The notes: generated by a model not told the origin, from the letters alone. A DNA stretch of 64,000 nucleotides from Dermanyssus gallinae (GCA_003439945.1 QVRM01001031.1:221286-285285); one strand, 5' to 3'. Shown: positions 11,625-21,419, counted from the first letter of the stretch. Translations and numbers: made by a program.

Positions 11625-12910
11625 CAGGTAGCTCAATAAGTTCTTAGAATGAGCTTTTTAGAATTCGAATTTTGGCGCGCTTCCACCGCTATTAGGAACT
11701 GCAACTTTTCGACTGCCAGCAGTCAAAATATGATGGTGATTGGCCGTTGCGATTTCGTTTGATCGCTTTTCCCGTGCAACGTATCGGCGTGATTTTGAAA
11801 AATTGAGAAAAAAGAGTTTCGAGTGGTTATCAAGCATTTTATTTTAAAGGTTGGAATGCGACCCAAGTGAAAACTGAGTTAGACGAGGTGTACGGTGACT
11901 CTGCGCCATGTTTTGCCACTGTTTCCAACTGGATTAATGAGTTAAAAAGAGGTCGCAGGAGCACCGGGATGAACTACGTTCAAAACGCCCAAAAACGGCA
12001 ACTGATTAGGAAAACGTGGAAAAGGTGCAGAAAATCGTTGCCGCAGATAAGCGAGTGAACATTAGGGAGATAGCGGAGGCCTTGGGGATCAGTTTGGGTA
12101 GTGTGCATTTCATCCTGCACGAAAACTTGAAGATGAAAGAGCTCAGAGAAAAATGGCTGCCGCATTTGCTCAATCAAGGCCAAAAAAACGCGTCTGTTTT
12201 CGCTTCACAGCGAAATTTGGCCAAGATGTCGAACAATCCGTCGGATTTTTGGCGCAGATTCATGACCGTCGATGAAAGCTGGGTCCATCACTACACTCCC
12301 GAGACCCAAGAAGCATCTTGCCAATGGTGTGCACCTGATGAAGGACCTCCGAAGAGAGTGCGGACAACGGCATTGACCGGAAAGGTGATGGCTACAGTTT
12401 TTTAAGACCAACGTAGAATAATGCTGGTGGACTACCTTGAGAGCGGTAAAACGATCACAGGAGAATATTAGGCAAGACTGTTAGACTGCCTTTAGCAAGA
12501 ACTCATCGTGAAACGGCCCGCTTTGCAGAAGAAGGTTGTCCTGTTTCACCAGGACAATGCTCCTGCACACAAGTCCCGGCAAGCATCGGCAAAACTGGCC
12601 CAACTGAGGTTCGAACTTATTGAACAACCTTCCTATTCTCCAGACCTGGCCCCCTCTGATTATTTCCTCTTCGAACATTTGAAGAATAGTCTCGGTGGAA
12701 AGCGTTTTTCCAGCAATGAAGAGGTTAAGGCTGCTGTCAATGCCTATATTTAGTCTAAAGACGCGGAATTCTACTTAAGAGGTATAAAAGCTCTGAAATC
12801 TTGGTGGGAAAGTATATTGAGCATCTTGGGGAGTATATCGAATAAGATAAATTTAAAAACATGATTTGGAAAATTCTTGGTTTTCATTCTAAGAACTTAT
12901 TGAACTACCG
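11625..12910 (+). mobile_element. Mariner-family DNA transposon, 1286 bp, inactive
   Basis: Both ends carry near-identical terminal inverted repeats (GGTAGYTCAATAAGTTCTTA then GAATGA, about 26 bp, one mismatch and one indel) and are flanked by TA at 11623-11624 and 12911-12912, the expected mariner target duplication. The length matches full-size mariners (about 1.3 kb). It interrupts the RT gene of a minus-strand LINE, so it is younger than that LINE. Confidence 0.95.
11788..12845 (+). pseudogene. Mariner transposase pseudogene (D,D34D type)
   Basis: Fragments in two frames spell a mariner transposase: the N-terminal helix-turn-helix region (GWNATQVKTELDEVYGDSAP, then NWINELKRG, then IREIAEALGISLGSVHFIL), the first catalytic Asp in TVDESWVHHYTPE, the second in LFHQDNAPAH, and the third 34 residues later in YSPDLAPSDYFLF. 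The normal function is cut-and-paste transposition at TA. It is dead: frameshifts near 11845 and 12000, stops at about 12403, 12468, 12493 and 12751, and the likely start codon is changed to ATT. The order of defects suggests long decay. Confidence 0.93.
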
Positions 12911-13092
12911 TACATACGCCGGCGACTGTCTTTTTTACCATTAGATGTCTGAGAACCTCTTCAACAAAATCCATGATGGGTACAGTTGTCGACATTTTGG
13001 ATCGAAAACCAAACTGACGCTGACTTAGGCCATTAAACATCCCAAAGTGTTCGTCCAACTGTTCATATATAGTTTTTTTCCGAATCAACAAC

Positions 13093-13800
13093 ATGGAGAT
13101 CAGCAAGCATATCGTCAACTGCAGCAGTTCAACTTCGGCCGAGCTGGTAGCAATATCTGAAGCATTGCTGCAGGAAATGAAGGAGCCGTCAAATAAAAGG
13201 GTCGTGATCGTCAGAGACTCGCGTGCCTGCCATCTCGAGTTTCCAGGCTGTAGATCTATCAGGACCCGTCTCATCTCTAGTGGAATCTATCATCACGGTT
13301 ATGAGTTACCTAGGCCAACCTGTGGAGCTACAGTGGGCACCCTCCCATGTAGGCATTTACGGAAACGAGGTGGCTGATGCACTCGCGAAACGAGGTCTGC
13401 TTGCAAACAAAGGAGAAGTAGCAATATCCTTCGGTAAAACTGTGTTGAAAGCTAGGAAAGAAGCCCTAGATAAGCACTATGAGACTTGGAGGAGGCAGGG
13501 AACTACAACTAAAAAGGCCACGATGCAGATTGCACCACGGCGAAAAGACTTGATGATGATGTTGTTACAGAAGAGAATGCGGTTACTATTCACGTTGCGC
13601 TAAAGAGATGACGCAGAGCACCAGGTTCCACATTAAAGTTGCGCGAAGCCATATGTGATGTATGTTTGGTACACGATGTAATATTGCATGTCCTATATAA
13701 ATGTAAAAAATACGATACTGAGCGGAAGGTATGGGAGAACGCGGTACCTGCTGATAAAGTCGATGCAAGCCAACTTGCTATTCGTATGACCAATATATAG
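13093..13800 (+). pseudogene. RNase H and C-terminal finger fragment of a non-LTR element
   Basis: Plus-strand fragments show an RNase H domain: STSAELVAISEALL, then VIVRDSRA, and the typical C-terminal block ELQWAPSHVGIYGNEVADALAKRG. A CxxC...HxxxxC finger (CDVCLVHDVILHVLYKC) follows near 13650-13710. A frameshift near 13220-13260 separates the first half from the second. RNase H removes the RNA strand after reverse transcription; it is typical of I, R1 and related LINEs. No RT precedes it: the sequence immediately upstream is the 5' end of the oppositely oriented LINE B copy. Confidence 0.85.
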
Positions 13801-14299
13801 AAGAACTCTTACAATTTCTTAGAATGGCTGAATTAATCGTCTAAATGAATGATATAGAGCTGCCCTGAGTAGGGTTGACAGACAGTCAAATGTGACGTGC
13901 TTCGGGTTTCTGTGATGAAACCTTCAATTGTAATTACTGTTACAATAATAATAAAAAAATGCTTTTTCGAAAATCTTGGACATTGAAGGGGGGATACTGA
14001 CCGCCCTGTAATTTTCTTAGCTTAGTCTGTCACCGCCTATAAACAGTAGTACAACGCGATACAATTTGAGGGCCGTAGGGTACAGTGTTACATTTCGTAC
14101 AGTTTGTTGTTTACGTTCTCACCGGTGCGGACGTGTTCGTGTGTGGCTCTTGGGAAGTATCTCTAAATTTAGAATTTAGTGCAGAAATCCATAGACATTC
14201 GCGAGCTTAGCAACCTTTGAGACCAGAGGAGTCGACTAGCGTGAAACTTTGCTGCTAATTTCGGTGTGTATTAACTATACGTGCAGTGCATACCTCATT

Positions 14300-14600
14300 G
14301 TCATCATCATCATCACCTCTCAACTCCATAATCACCTGCCAGCACTCTGTCGCCATTACGACCCTTTGTTATCATCAGCACTTCACAGTCAGCATCATCA
14401 CCTTCATCGTCAGTTTCATCTTTATCTTCACCATCATCGTTAGTTTCATCTTCATCCTTACCTTCTACATCCTAGTCATCATTATCATCGCTGTGCTTAG
14501 CCTTTTTCATTAGTTACTTCATTCAGCATCATCATCATTAGAACAGCTTCACCATCATCATCGAAACACCTTCAGCATCATCTCCATCATCATCCAAACA
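14300..14600 (+). repeat. TCA/CAT-rich simple repeat in the element leader
   Basis: Imperfect (TCA)n and (TCATCT)n tracts are interspersed over about 300 bp upstream of ORF1. Short open frames here are low-complexity artefacts. Confidence 0.8.
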
Positions 14601-14766
14601 TTGGCATTTTCACGTCAGCCGGCCAGGCAACACATAGCAGTGGGAACCTTGACAGCTGTAACGGCAGTCGCTATCACCACCAGCAACTGTTGTGACAGCT
14701 GGAAGTTACGTCGTCTGCTCGCCTATTGGCTGCGCTAAACATCAGGTTAGTGCATCAGCGGTACAC

Positions 14767-16578
14767 ATGGTGGTGAAACGTTCACCTCCGCCCGCCGCTC
14801 CCCCTCCGAGATCGCCGGCTGCCGACACCGCCGGTGCATCATGTGGAGAGGAAGACGCAGAAGGCAACCAAATACGTGTTCGAGGCTCTGCTGGGTCCAA
14901 CGGTGGTAGTGGCACCAGCATCGGCATCGTTGACACGTCTGCCTCGGTCGGTTGTGGAACGGAGAGAGTGCGCGACGCAAGTGGCGAGAGGCGGGGAAGC
15001 CCTGGAGATAGTGTGGCCGCTGCTAAAATCGGGGAAAGGGCAGCGCCCTCTAAGAGAGCGGCAAACAGTCCACTACAAAGTGGCAAACCGGCGAAGACGC
15101 GAACGGCAGTGGGATGTGCTGATGCTGATGATGTATCCACAGATGATGCGGGGTCTGATACAGATGATAACGGCGCCAAGGAAGCAGAGGACTGTAGAAC
15201 TATCATTTTGGGAAAAAACAAAGTGGCGGTGGAGGGCGCTCCTCTCGATAATGAATCCGACGAAGGGTGGAATAAAGTCGGACCAAAGGGGAAAATTGTT
15301 GCAAATCCAGTTACGATACAGAATAACATCTCAACTGTTTGCGCGAAGGATAGAGCCGAGGCAATCATTTTCTCCGCTGTAGATAACATGTTGGAGTCAA
15401 ACTTTAATGCTGTATGTGACGATATCGTGAAGCATATTAAAGGCAAGGTAGAAGAACCGCGCTTTTCTCGAGCAGGGGAACTAATTATCGTTGCAGAAGA
15501 CATTGAAGACCGGGCCACTTTGCTCAGCTTGCAGACACTAGGCGGGGTGGCTGTAAGCGCCAGGGCTAGTGGCTCAAGATCAACACTGAAAGGAAAAATA
15601 TACGGGGTACACCCCACGCTAACTGAGGCAACAATCGTAAATGCTTTGGGGCCGCTCGGCGTCACCGATGCTATTCGTGTCCGGTCCAAGAACATCAGAA
15701 CCGGATTCGTCATGGCGACGGACAGTGTCATCCTGACATTTTCAGGCAATAATTTTCCGACGGAGGTTCGCTTGGGCCTTAAAACCCATGGCGTTACTCT
15801 CTACCGGGAACCTCTACAGTGCTATCGATGCTACAGTTTAGATCATATAAAGCCTGACTGTCCTTTGAAGGCCCCTCGTTGTAGACGATGCGGGTCTACT
15901 AGCCATTTGCGAAAGGATTGCAAAGACGCAGCGCGATGCTGCCTATGTAAGGGCGGCCATGAGGCCACCTGGGGATCGTGTCCCCATCGCTTAAATCGCA
16001 TGGAGCTTCTTAAGAAATCAGCTATTCGCGTAATTCAGCAAAACGCGGATACCGCGCCAGTTAAACTCTGTGCTCCAATCGCAGAGATTCAACCGTCAGA
16101 GTCATTTAGCAGACGCAGTTTCGCCGCAGTTGTACAGAATGGGATCAAGGTACCGCAGAAAACAAGGGTTTCGCCAGCCGAAGTCAAAACTGGGCCAGCA
16201 GCACCAGTCTCTACGGCGGCCAGTACCACAAGCGATACGGCACATGGCCATAGCCTAGACGCAATGGTCATGGCGGTATCCGCAAAGGTCATCCCTCAAA
16301 TAATCGACGCAATTATGGTGCAAATTGGAGAGATCATCGAAAAGGTGGTCTCATCCGTCCTTCCGGGGCTGCTCGGCACACATGAGTCGCTGACTAAATC
16401 TTCGGCGTCTTCTGCAAAGCCGCTAGCCTCCAATCTACGCCAACAATTGGAGAAGGCCATTAACGCTGTACTCAATCCGAGTCCGCCAGCGCCGCTGCTT
16501 TCGGCGGAGTCCAGTGCGAGGACTCGAGTTTCGACTGGAGAGCCTGAGGGGACAAACTCGCAAACACCATCATGTTAA
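14767..16578 (+). CDS. ORF1: Gag-like RNA-binding protein with three zinc knuckles
   Basis: Start chosen at the ATG at 14767 (MVVKRSPPPAAPPP); the open frame extends upstream to 14692 but without an earlier ATG. The product is about 603 residues: a Pro/Ala/Gly-rich charged N-terminus, a middle region (about 200-350) that in such proteins folds as RRM-like domains, then three zinc knuckles at roughly residues 350-410. These are CYRCYSLDHIKPDC and CRRCGSTSHLRKDC (both CX2CX4HX4C) and CCLCKGGHEATWGSC (CX2CX3HX6C), the set usual for Gag-like ORF1 proteins of Jockey/I/R1 elements. Such proteins bind element RNA and form the RNP. The C-terminal third has an amphipathic stretch near VIPQIIDAIMVQIGEIIEKV. 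It ends at TAA 16576-16578, overlapping the ORF2 start. No nuclease or protease motif is seen. Confidence 0.85.
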   Translation: MVVKRSPPPAAPPPRSPAADTAGASCGEEDAEGNQIRVRGSAGSNGGSGTSIGIVDTSASVGCGTERVRDASGERRGSPGDSVAAAKIGERAAPSKRAANSPLQSGKPAKTRTAVGCADADDVSTDDAGSDTDDNGAKEAEDCRTIILGKNKVAVEGAPLDNESDEGWNKVGPKGKIVANPVTIQNNISTVCAKDRAEAIIFSAVDNMLESNFNAVCDDIVKHIKGKVEEPRFSRAGELIIVAEDIEDRATLLSLQTLGGVAVSARASGSRSTLKGKIYGVHPTLTEATIVNALGPLGVTDAIRVRSKNIRTGFVMATDSVILTFSGNNFPTEVRLGLKTHGVTLYREPLQCYRCYSLDHIKPDCPLKAPRCRRCGSTSHLRKDCKDAARCCLCKGGHEATWGSCPHRLNRMELLKKSAIRVIQQNADTAPVKLCAPIAEIQPSESFSRRSFAAVVQNGIKVPQKTRVSPAEVKTGPAAPVSTAASTTSDTAHGHSLDAMVMAVSAKVIPQIIDAIMVQIGEIIEKVVSSVLPGLLGTHESLTKSSASSAKPLASNLRQQLEKAINAVLNPSPPAPLLSAESSARTRVSTGEPEGTNSQTPSC

Positions 16579-19352
16579 ATGGGCAATCAGATATAAGGCG
16601 CTGGCTTACTTCATCAGGTCAACCACAAGCAACAGCTCAGACTGACGCCACGTCGACACATCCTTCAAATCGCTTCTCCGTCACCAACGCACACTCTCAA
16701 GCAAACCCGCCAAGAAATTGCTTTCCAACGTACGTATCAAAGGCTGCCGCTATCAAGTCCAAAGTAAAGATGATATCGTGCATTCCCCGAAGTTTAAGAG
16801 AAAATTTTGCCGTCAAACTATCAAAAACTATCAACGAGGTGTGCTCGGTGGCCAGCCAGCACAGCTGGGAACGGCTGATAGAATTTCCAACAATGATGTT
16901 TAGTATACCGGTGAAAAAGGAGAAGGGGCGCACGCTCACCTCGGTCCTACGAGAAAATTTACTTAGATTTCGCAGAGGCGCACGCCTGGAAGATAATCCT
17001 CACGTAACCAGTGGACGACATTCGCGAGCTACAACTACTGACGACGCCAGTCGTAGAGCAAAGATTGTGCAGTCAAAGCTGTCCCAGGGGGACGTCTCTT
17101 CTGCTGCTCGGACCCTGCTTTCTACAGATCAGACTGCCCCAATTGACGCAAATACTAGAGCAAGTTTATTGCAAAAGCACCCCGCACACCCCACGAATCC
17201 AGCGTACCCCGAGGCGCCGACGCCGGTACCCCCAACGTCTGAAATTGATGTCACGACTGAGGAGATTCGAATCGCCATTAGAAGTTTTCCAAGTAGTTCT
17301 AGTGGCGGCCCGGATGGTCTTCGCCCTCGGCATCTGAAAGATCTCATAGGTTGCCGCCAGGATGATAGCAACCCCCTGTTGCAAGCGTTACGTCACTTCG
17401 TTATTCTAGCAGTCAACGGGCGACTTCCAGAGTTCACGCTATCTACTTTTTACGGCGCAACATTAATCGCTCTACGAAAAAAGGACGGTGGTATTCGGCC
17501 AATCGCCGTGGGGCTTACCCTGCGTCGACTGGTCGGAAAGATTTTAATGAAGAAAGCTATGACGGCTATTCTCGAACTAGTGGCTCCCATGCAACTAGGG
17601 TGCGGGATAAAAGGAGGAGCAGAAGCGGCTGTGCATGCGGCCGCCGCTTTCATCAAATCGAACAGAGGGCTAAGAAAAGCTTTAGTCAAGCTCGATTTTC
17701 AAAACGCCTTTAACATGCTTCGTCGAGATCACTTACTCAATGCTGTAAAAAGATCGATACCCTCTATTTACCCAGCTGTATACCAGATGTATAGACTGCC
17801 CACTAATCTTCTGTGGCAAGGTGAGACGCTCAAGTCGATGTGTGGGGTACAACAAGGCGACCCGTGTGGGCCAGCCCTCTTCTGTATCGCTATCGCGGAA
17901 CTACAGGCAAAGCTTCGATCGGAGTTTCGACCGTGGTATCTTGATGACGCAACGCTGGCAGGTGACCTGGCAACGATCCAGACAGACATCAAGACTGTTC
18001 AGGAATTTCAAGCGTGCTCCGGCTTAACACTCAACGCAAATAAATGCGAGCTCTTTCTACTGTCAGAGGAGCACCGCGACGAGCCTATTTCAAGCTTGCG
18101 GGGAATACTACCCGATATTCGATTAGCAGCCGATGACAGTATCGAGCTTCTGGGAGCCCCCCTTACCGATGCGGCGCTGGAGGGTGTACTGCGCAAAAAA
18201 CTTGTTGAAGTCAGCCGATGGTGCAGCAGACTTCAAACCCTAGATGCCCACCCGGCGTTATACCTCTTGCGACAAAGTCTCTCCACTCCTCGCTTGACGT
18301 ATATTTTGCGTTGTTCACCTTCTTTTAAAAGGACCGACCTTCTCGACAACTTCGACGACATTCTGCGTACGGAACTAGAACGGCTACTCAACGTTTACCT
18401 GAGATCTGCATCCTGGGCCCAGGCATCACTTCCTGTGAGCGCGGGGGGCTTAGGGATTCGCCGTGCTAGGGATTTATCATTATCGTGCTACTTGGGATCC
18501 TTGACAACATTTAAGGATTTAATACTTTCGATTGGAGTTGAAGATACCTCAGTTCAGCTGGCCAGGGCCTCCGATGAGGCCCTGGAGGAGTTTCGGTTTT
18601 GCTGGGGAGAGCCCCGCGAGCGAAAAACTCAGGGAGCACTAGACCATTTGGTGGTAAAAAAGATGCAAGACGCGCTTGTAGCACAAACCCTAGACTTAAA
18701 AGGAAAAGCTCGCCTGAAGGCCTGTTTTGATCCAATGAGCGGAAAGTGGCTGCAGGCCCTCCCTTCGCCGCAACTGGGGACGATGCTGGACAATAACACA
18801 CTCCGCATCGTCTCAGGTCTGCGGCTTGGGGAGGCTGTCTGCGCAGAGCACGTCTGCAACCTGTGTCGGTCTAAAGTTACCGCTACAGCGGAACATGCGC
18901 TGTCCTGCCGGTTCAGTGCCGGTCGCCATTCACGACATTTCGCCATCAACGATGTCGTACACCGTGCTCTGCAGAGCGCCCAGATTCCATCAATGAAAGA
19001 GCCCCTCGGTATGTGCGCCAACAGCCTTCTACGCCCGGATGGAAAAACCCTAGCACCATGGGAACGGGGTCGTCTGCTAGTGTGGGACGCGACGGTTTCA
19101 TGTACACTCGCCAACAGTTACATTGCGCGCACAAGTCGGGAAGCTGGCGCGAGCGCACGTCTTGCTGAAAGTCGCAAATTGTCGAAATACAGGGAGCTTT
19201 CGCCGCAGTACATAATTCAGCCGATCGCCGTGGAAACGCTAGGGCCTATGGGTGAGGCGACCATCAAGTTCCTTAAGGAGCTTGGAAAGAGGGTAACTGC
19301 TGTGACAAAGGATGCGCGAGCCCGGAAGTTCGTGCTCAAACGGACCAGGTGA
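16572..19352 (+). CDS. ORF2: reverse transcriptase with CCHC and restriction-like endonuclease pattern
   Basis: 926 residues, starting with ATG in the overlap ATGTTAA. No APE endonuclease precedes the RT; residues 1-230 are a pre-RT region. RT blocks: GGPDGLRPRHLKDL, IALRKKDGGIRPIAVGLTLRRLVGKI, LVKLDFQNAFNML, GVQQGDPCGPALF and the catalytic WYLDD (about residue 458; LDD instead of the commoner ADD). After the thumb region comes a CCHC finger CNLCRSKVTATAEHALSC (about 760-777), then HFAINDVVHRAL, RPDG (about 822), LVWDAT (about 836) and RKLSKY (about 867). In R2-type elements this finger followed by PD...D...K is the restriction-like endonuclease that nicks the target. The C-terminus is very basic. 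The assignment to an RLE is by pattern, not by alignment. The gene is intact and codon usage looks protein-like. Confidence 0.85.
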   Translation: MLNGQSDIRRWLTSSGQPQATAQTDATSTHPSNRFSVTNAHSQANPPRNCFPTYVSKAAAIKSKVKMISCIPRSLRENFAVKLSKTINEVCSVASQHSWERLIEFPTMMFSIPVKKEKGRTLTSVLRENLLRFRRGARLEDNPHVTSGRHSRATTTDDASRRAKIVQSKLSQGDVSSAARTLLSTDQTAPIDANTRASLLQKHPAHPTNPAYPEAPTPVPPTSEIDVTTEEIRIAIRSFPSSSSGGPDGLRPRHLKDLIGCRQDDSNPLLQALRHFVILAVNGRLPEFTLSTFYGATLIALRKKDGGIRPIAVGLTLRRLVGKILMKKAMTAILELVAPMQLGCGIKGGAEAAVHAAAAFIKSNRGLRKALVKLDFQNAFNMLRRDHLLNAVKRSIPSIYPAVYQMYRLPTNLLWQGETLKSMCGVQQGDPCGPALFCIAIAELQAKLRSEFRPWYLDDATLAGDLATIQTDIKTVQEFQACSGLTLNANKCELFLLSEEHRDEPISSLRGILPDIRLAADDSIELLGAPLTDAALEGVLRKKLVEVSRWCSRLQTLDAHPALYLLRQSLSTPRLTYILRCSPSFKRTDLLDNFDDILRTELERLLNVYLRSASWAQASLPVSAGGLGIRRARDLSLSCYLGSLTTFKDLILSIGVEDTSVQLARASDEALEEFRFCWGEPRERKTQGALDHLVVKKMQDALVAQTLDLKGKARLKACFDPMSGKWLQALPSPQLGTMLDNNTLRIVSGLRLGEAVCAEHVCNLCRSKVTATAEHALSCRFSAGRHSRHFAINDVVHRALQSAQIPSMKEPLGMCANSLLRPDGKTLAPWERGRLLVWDATVSCTLANSYIARTSREAGASARLAESRKLSKYRELSPQYIIQPIAVETLGPMGEATIKFLKELGKRVTAVTKDARARKFVLKRTR

Positions 19353-19679
19353 GGACAACCATGAACTATAACATCTCGTATAGACGTGGCGATTGCCACA
19401 TGCAGGACTACACCAGAAGTAAGAGGCATTAAAATATTCAGGGCTACAATCTCTCGTCGAACTTGTCCAACTGTTGTGTCCCCATACACTGTCAAGACTA
19501 TACATCACCATCATCTAGGGGGTGGAAGAGTTCCTTTCCCGTCGGGTCGGACAGTCACCGGACGTATATATATTAAGCCGACGACTTGCAAACGCTCAAC
19601 GAGTTGACACTCGCTACCCTCGAGAGCCTGCTAAACATACCTCTACCCCCTAGCGCACGGCAACAAGCATTACTAGCCG

Positions 19680-20440
19680 TCTATAAACGAGCGAGCGGAG
19701 TACCTGGTGCAGCGTATCTCCATAGAAGTTCAACGTGGTAACGCAGTGGCGGTAGTGGGGTCGCTTCCATCGCCGGGGGAAGGACTGCCAGAAATGCCGT
19801 AGCAGTACCAATCATTATTTGACTATTAACATATGAAACATTAAATAAACTTATCGTACTTGAAGTTTCGTACATTGTTAAATAAATAATTGGCATTTCC
19901 TGACCATATGATTCGCCTACAAACATAAAAATCTGTCAAACGGTCTGAAATAGTTGGAAGACTAATTAAGTATGTATCAGCACTACACAGCCTGCTTGTC
20001 AAATACAGGAAACATCGCCTGACCCTCTCAAGCAGCGTCACATTGCACAAAAGTTGTAACGGCCCTATCCAAAAGCAATATAACATTTTTGGGATAATTT
20101 GTGTATTATGAATTTTACAAATGTGCATAATAGTCTCGTCGTTATAATACAAACAAACGAAAAAGTTGCAAATTGCGGACTTGCTGGACGTGTTCTCGAA
20201 ACTTAAGATCAGCGCTGACTAAGACTCCAAAGTCTCTAATCGTCCGTATCCCTGGACAGCGATATTGCAAAGTTACACATTGCTTTGACCAACTTTCAAA
20301 ACCGCATATCTCGGTATTCATCTCCTTAGTGTGCACCCAGCGGGCGACGCCGTCGCTGGCCTCCTGCAGAAACTTACAGTTGGCGTCCCTGACATCCCCT
20401 TTCATCTCAATCAAGTTAAAAAGTAAGGTAACCCTTTAAA
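19680..20440 (-). pseudogene. Non-LTR RT C-terminal fragment
   Basis: Minus-strand frames carry GIRTIRDFGVLVSADLKFREHVQQV (equivalent to the RT palm-thumb DLGV...LKF..H segment; only part is quoted as motif) and, in another frame, the RT-thumb end RVRRCFLYLTSRL...LPTISDRLTDFYVCRRI. This is the usual C-terminal end of CR1/Jockey-like ORF2. The two pieces are in different frames and the catalytic core is absent, so it is a 5'-truncated relic. Confidence 0.65.
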
Positions 20441-20534
20441 CAGAGCCACAACGAAGCCTTTAGGCGTACCTGCGCTGCCTGATTAGAAGAAGCGGCCCAT
20501 CATTCTGAGTCCAGAAACGAAGGTTCGACGCTAT

Positions 20535-20930
20535 TTGATCACTCAAGGGAGTCCTGGGAAGAGCCAGGAAGGAGAAATTCGAGCGATACAAGGTGGTTCG
20601 AGCGATACAAGGAGGTGCCCAGGGGGGAGGGAGAGCAGCCGGGCCCTCGGGGTCTCGACCGACGCACCCATCCAGGCCGGTTAAACTTGGTATTGGTCTT
20701 GCCCATAGTGTGGAAAGAGGGGGAGAGCAGAAGAAACGTTAACGGCGGACGGCGCGGAGATGCCACTCTCGTGGTTTCAAAGTTATGCCAAAGCGATCCT
20801 GAAGGAGTAGGGAGGAATACGGTTTTAATAGGTTTGTAAGTCCCACAGTAGTGACTAGATTTCGCTAACTCCTCGCGACGTATGTGCATTAGCATTTTCA
20901 AAGCCTCCCAAACCATAAAAAGTTAAGCAA
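20535..20930 (+). repeat. Dispersed repeat related to the 50.2 kb LINE C 3' region
   Basis: The reverse complement of 20620-20690 matches 50215-50280 (shared blocks GGGTGCGTCG, CGAGACC, GAGGGC, GGCTGCTC, CCCTCCCCCCT). It also contains a short direct duplication of TCGAGCGATACAAGG at about 20577-20612. No coding sequence is recognisable. Confidence 0.55.
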
Positions 20931-20949
20931 GTTTCTCCACAGTGCCGGC

Positions 20950-21060
20950 AGAATCACTGCTCATTTGCCTCATGGAAGCAAACTTTCGTGCACACTGCAT
21001 GATAAAAGTCGTGCATTGCATGACACATAATAGGATGGCGATTTTCGTATTGGGCAGTTG
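20950..21060 (+). repeat. Dispersed repeat, copy 1 (pair with 36942-37046)
   Basis: About 105 bp shared at roughly 80% identity with 36942-37046 in the same orientation; both share TCATGGAAGC and CAACTTTCGTGCACACTGCA-like blocks (one base differs between copies). The frame encoding MEANFRAHC...K.V.CMT.N...FVLG is open in both copies. Confidence 0.6.
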
Positions 21061-21419
21061 CTTATCAAAACTTGCGTCTAATAGAAGTCCATGTCCACTT
21101 GGCACAATTTAGCTTGCCACTTTATACTCTTGATATTCGTAGGTTAGCCGCAGGTTAAAGCGACGTCTTCTTGTGAAAAGAGGAGTACTCGTAGCCAGGA
21201 ACACTAATCGGTAGCTTCAGTGAACGTGCGTAACCCGTCTAATATACGTTGCCTTCAGGCAGTCGAGTTCGTCAAGGCTCGAGGCTCTGAGATGTCCCAG
21301 ATAAGTTCGATCGCATAGCTTGGTGTTAACCTATTAGCTGTTTTGCTGAGAGTAGACGTGTTCAACATTTGCTTTCACTAATTTGACTCGTCTACTTTGT
21401 TTCAAATGTGACAATTGCA

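Larger units (their letters stand above)
10385..13092 (-). pseudogene. Non-LTR retrotransposon (LINE family B), 5' truncated and split by a mariner
   Basis: Minus-strand RT remains lie on both sides of a mariner. Right of it (13092-12911) are IYEQLDEHFG and QFGFRSKMSTTVPIMDFVEEV. Left of it (11624-10500) are IDLRKAF, SWLRSFMPNRRQ, GVAQGSIGSPLLFNIFINDI, LLADDTTALIVG (catalytic ADD), MNWRKTGVMQF, FLGVTLDEKLTFEAHV and the C-terminal region. Removing the mariner with one copy of the TA restores an uninterrupted reading frame through the start of the RT catalytic block. Stop codons after IDLRKAF and a deletion near 11330 make it non-functional. The 3' UTR aligns with that of the copy ending at about 61640, which fixes the 3' end near 10385. 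Family-level assignment (Jockey-like or CR1-like) is tentative. Confidence 0.8.
13990..19610 (+). mobile_element. Apparently intact two-ORF non-LTR retrotransposon with R2-like endonuclease
   Basis: Approximate extent; I could not find target duplications, so the ends are soft. The order is: a roughly 0.75-kb leader containing a (TCA)n-rich tract, ORF1 (Gag-like, 14767-16578), ORF2 (RT plus endonuclease, 16572-19352) and a 3' region with a small hairpin GTGGC-GATT-GCCAC at 19386-19399. Both ORFs are free of stops over 4.6 kb, in contrast to every other element here, so it is the youngest LINE in the window or still active. A decayed relative of ORF2 occurs at 47.2-48.7 kb. Confidence 0.75.

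Noticed and set aside
14742..15749. 335-codon reverse frame opposite ORF1
   Set aside because: Shadow of ORF1; the sense frame has the zinc knuckles.
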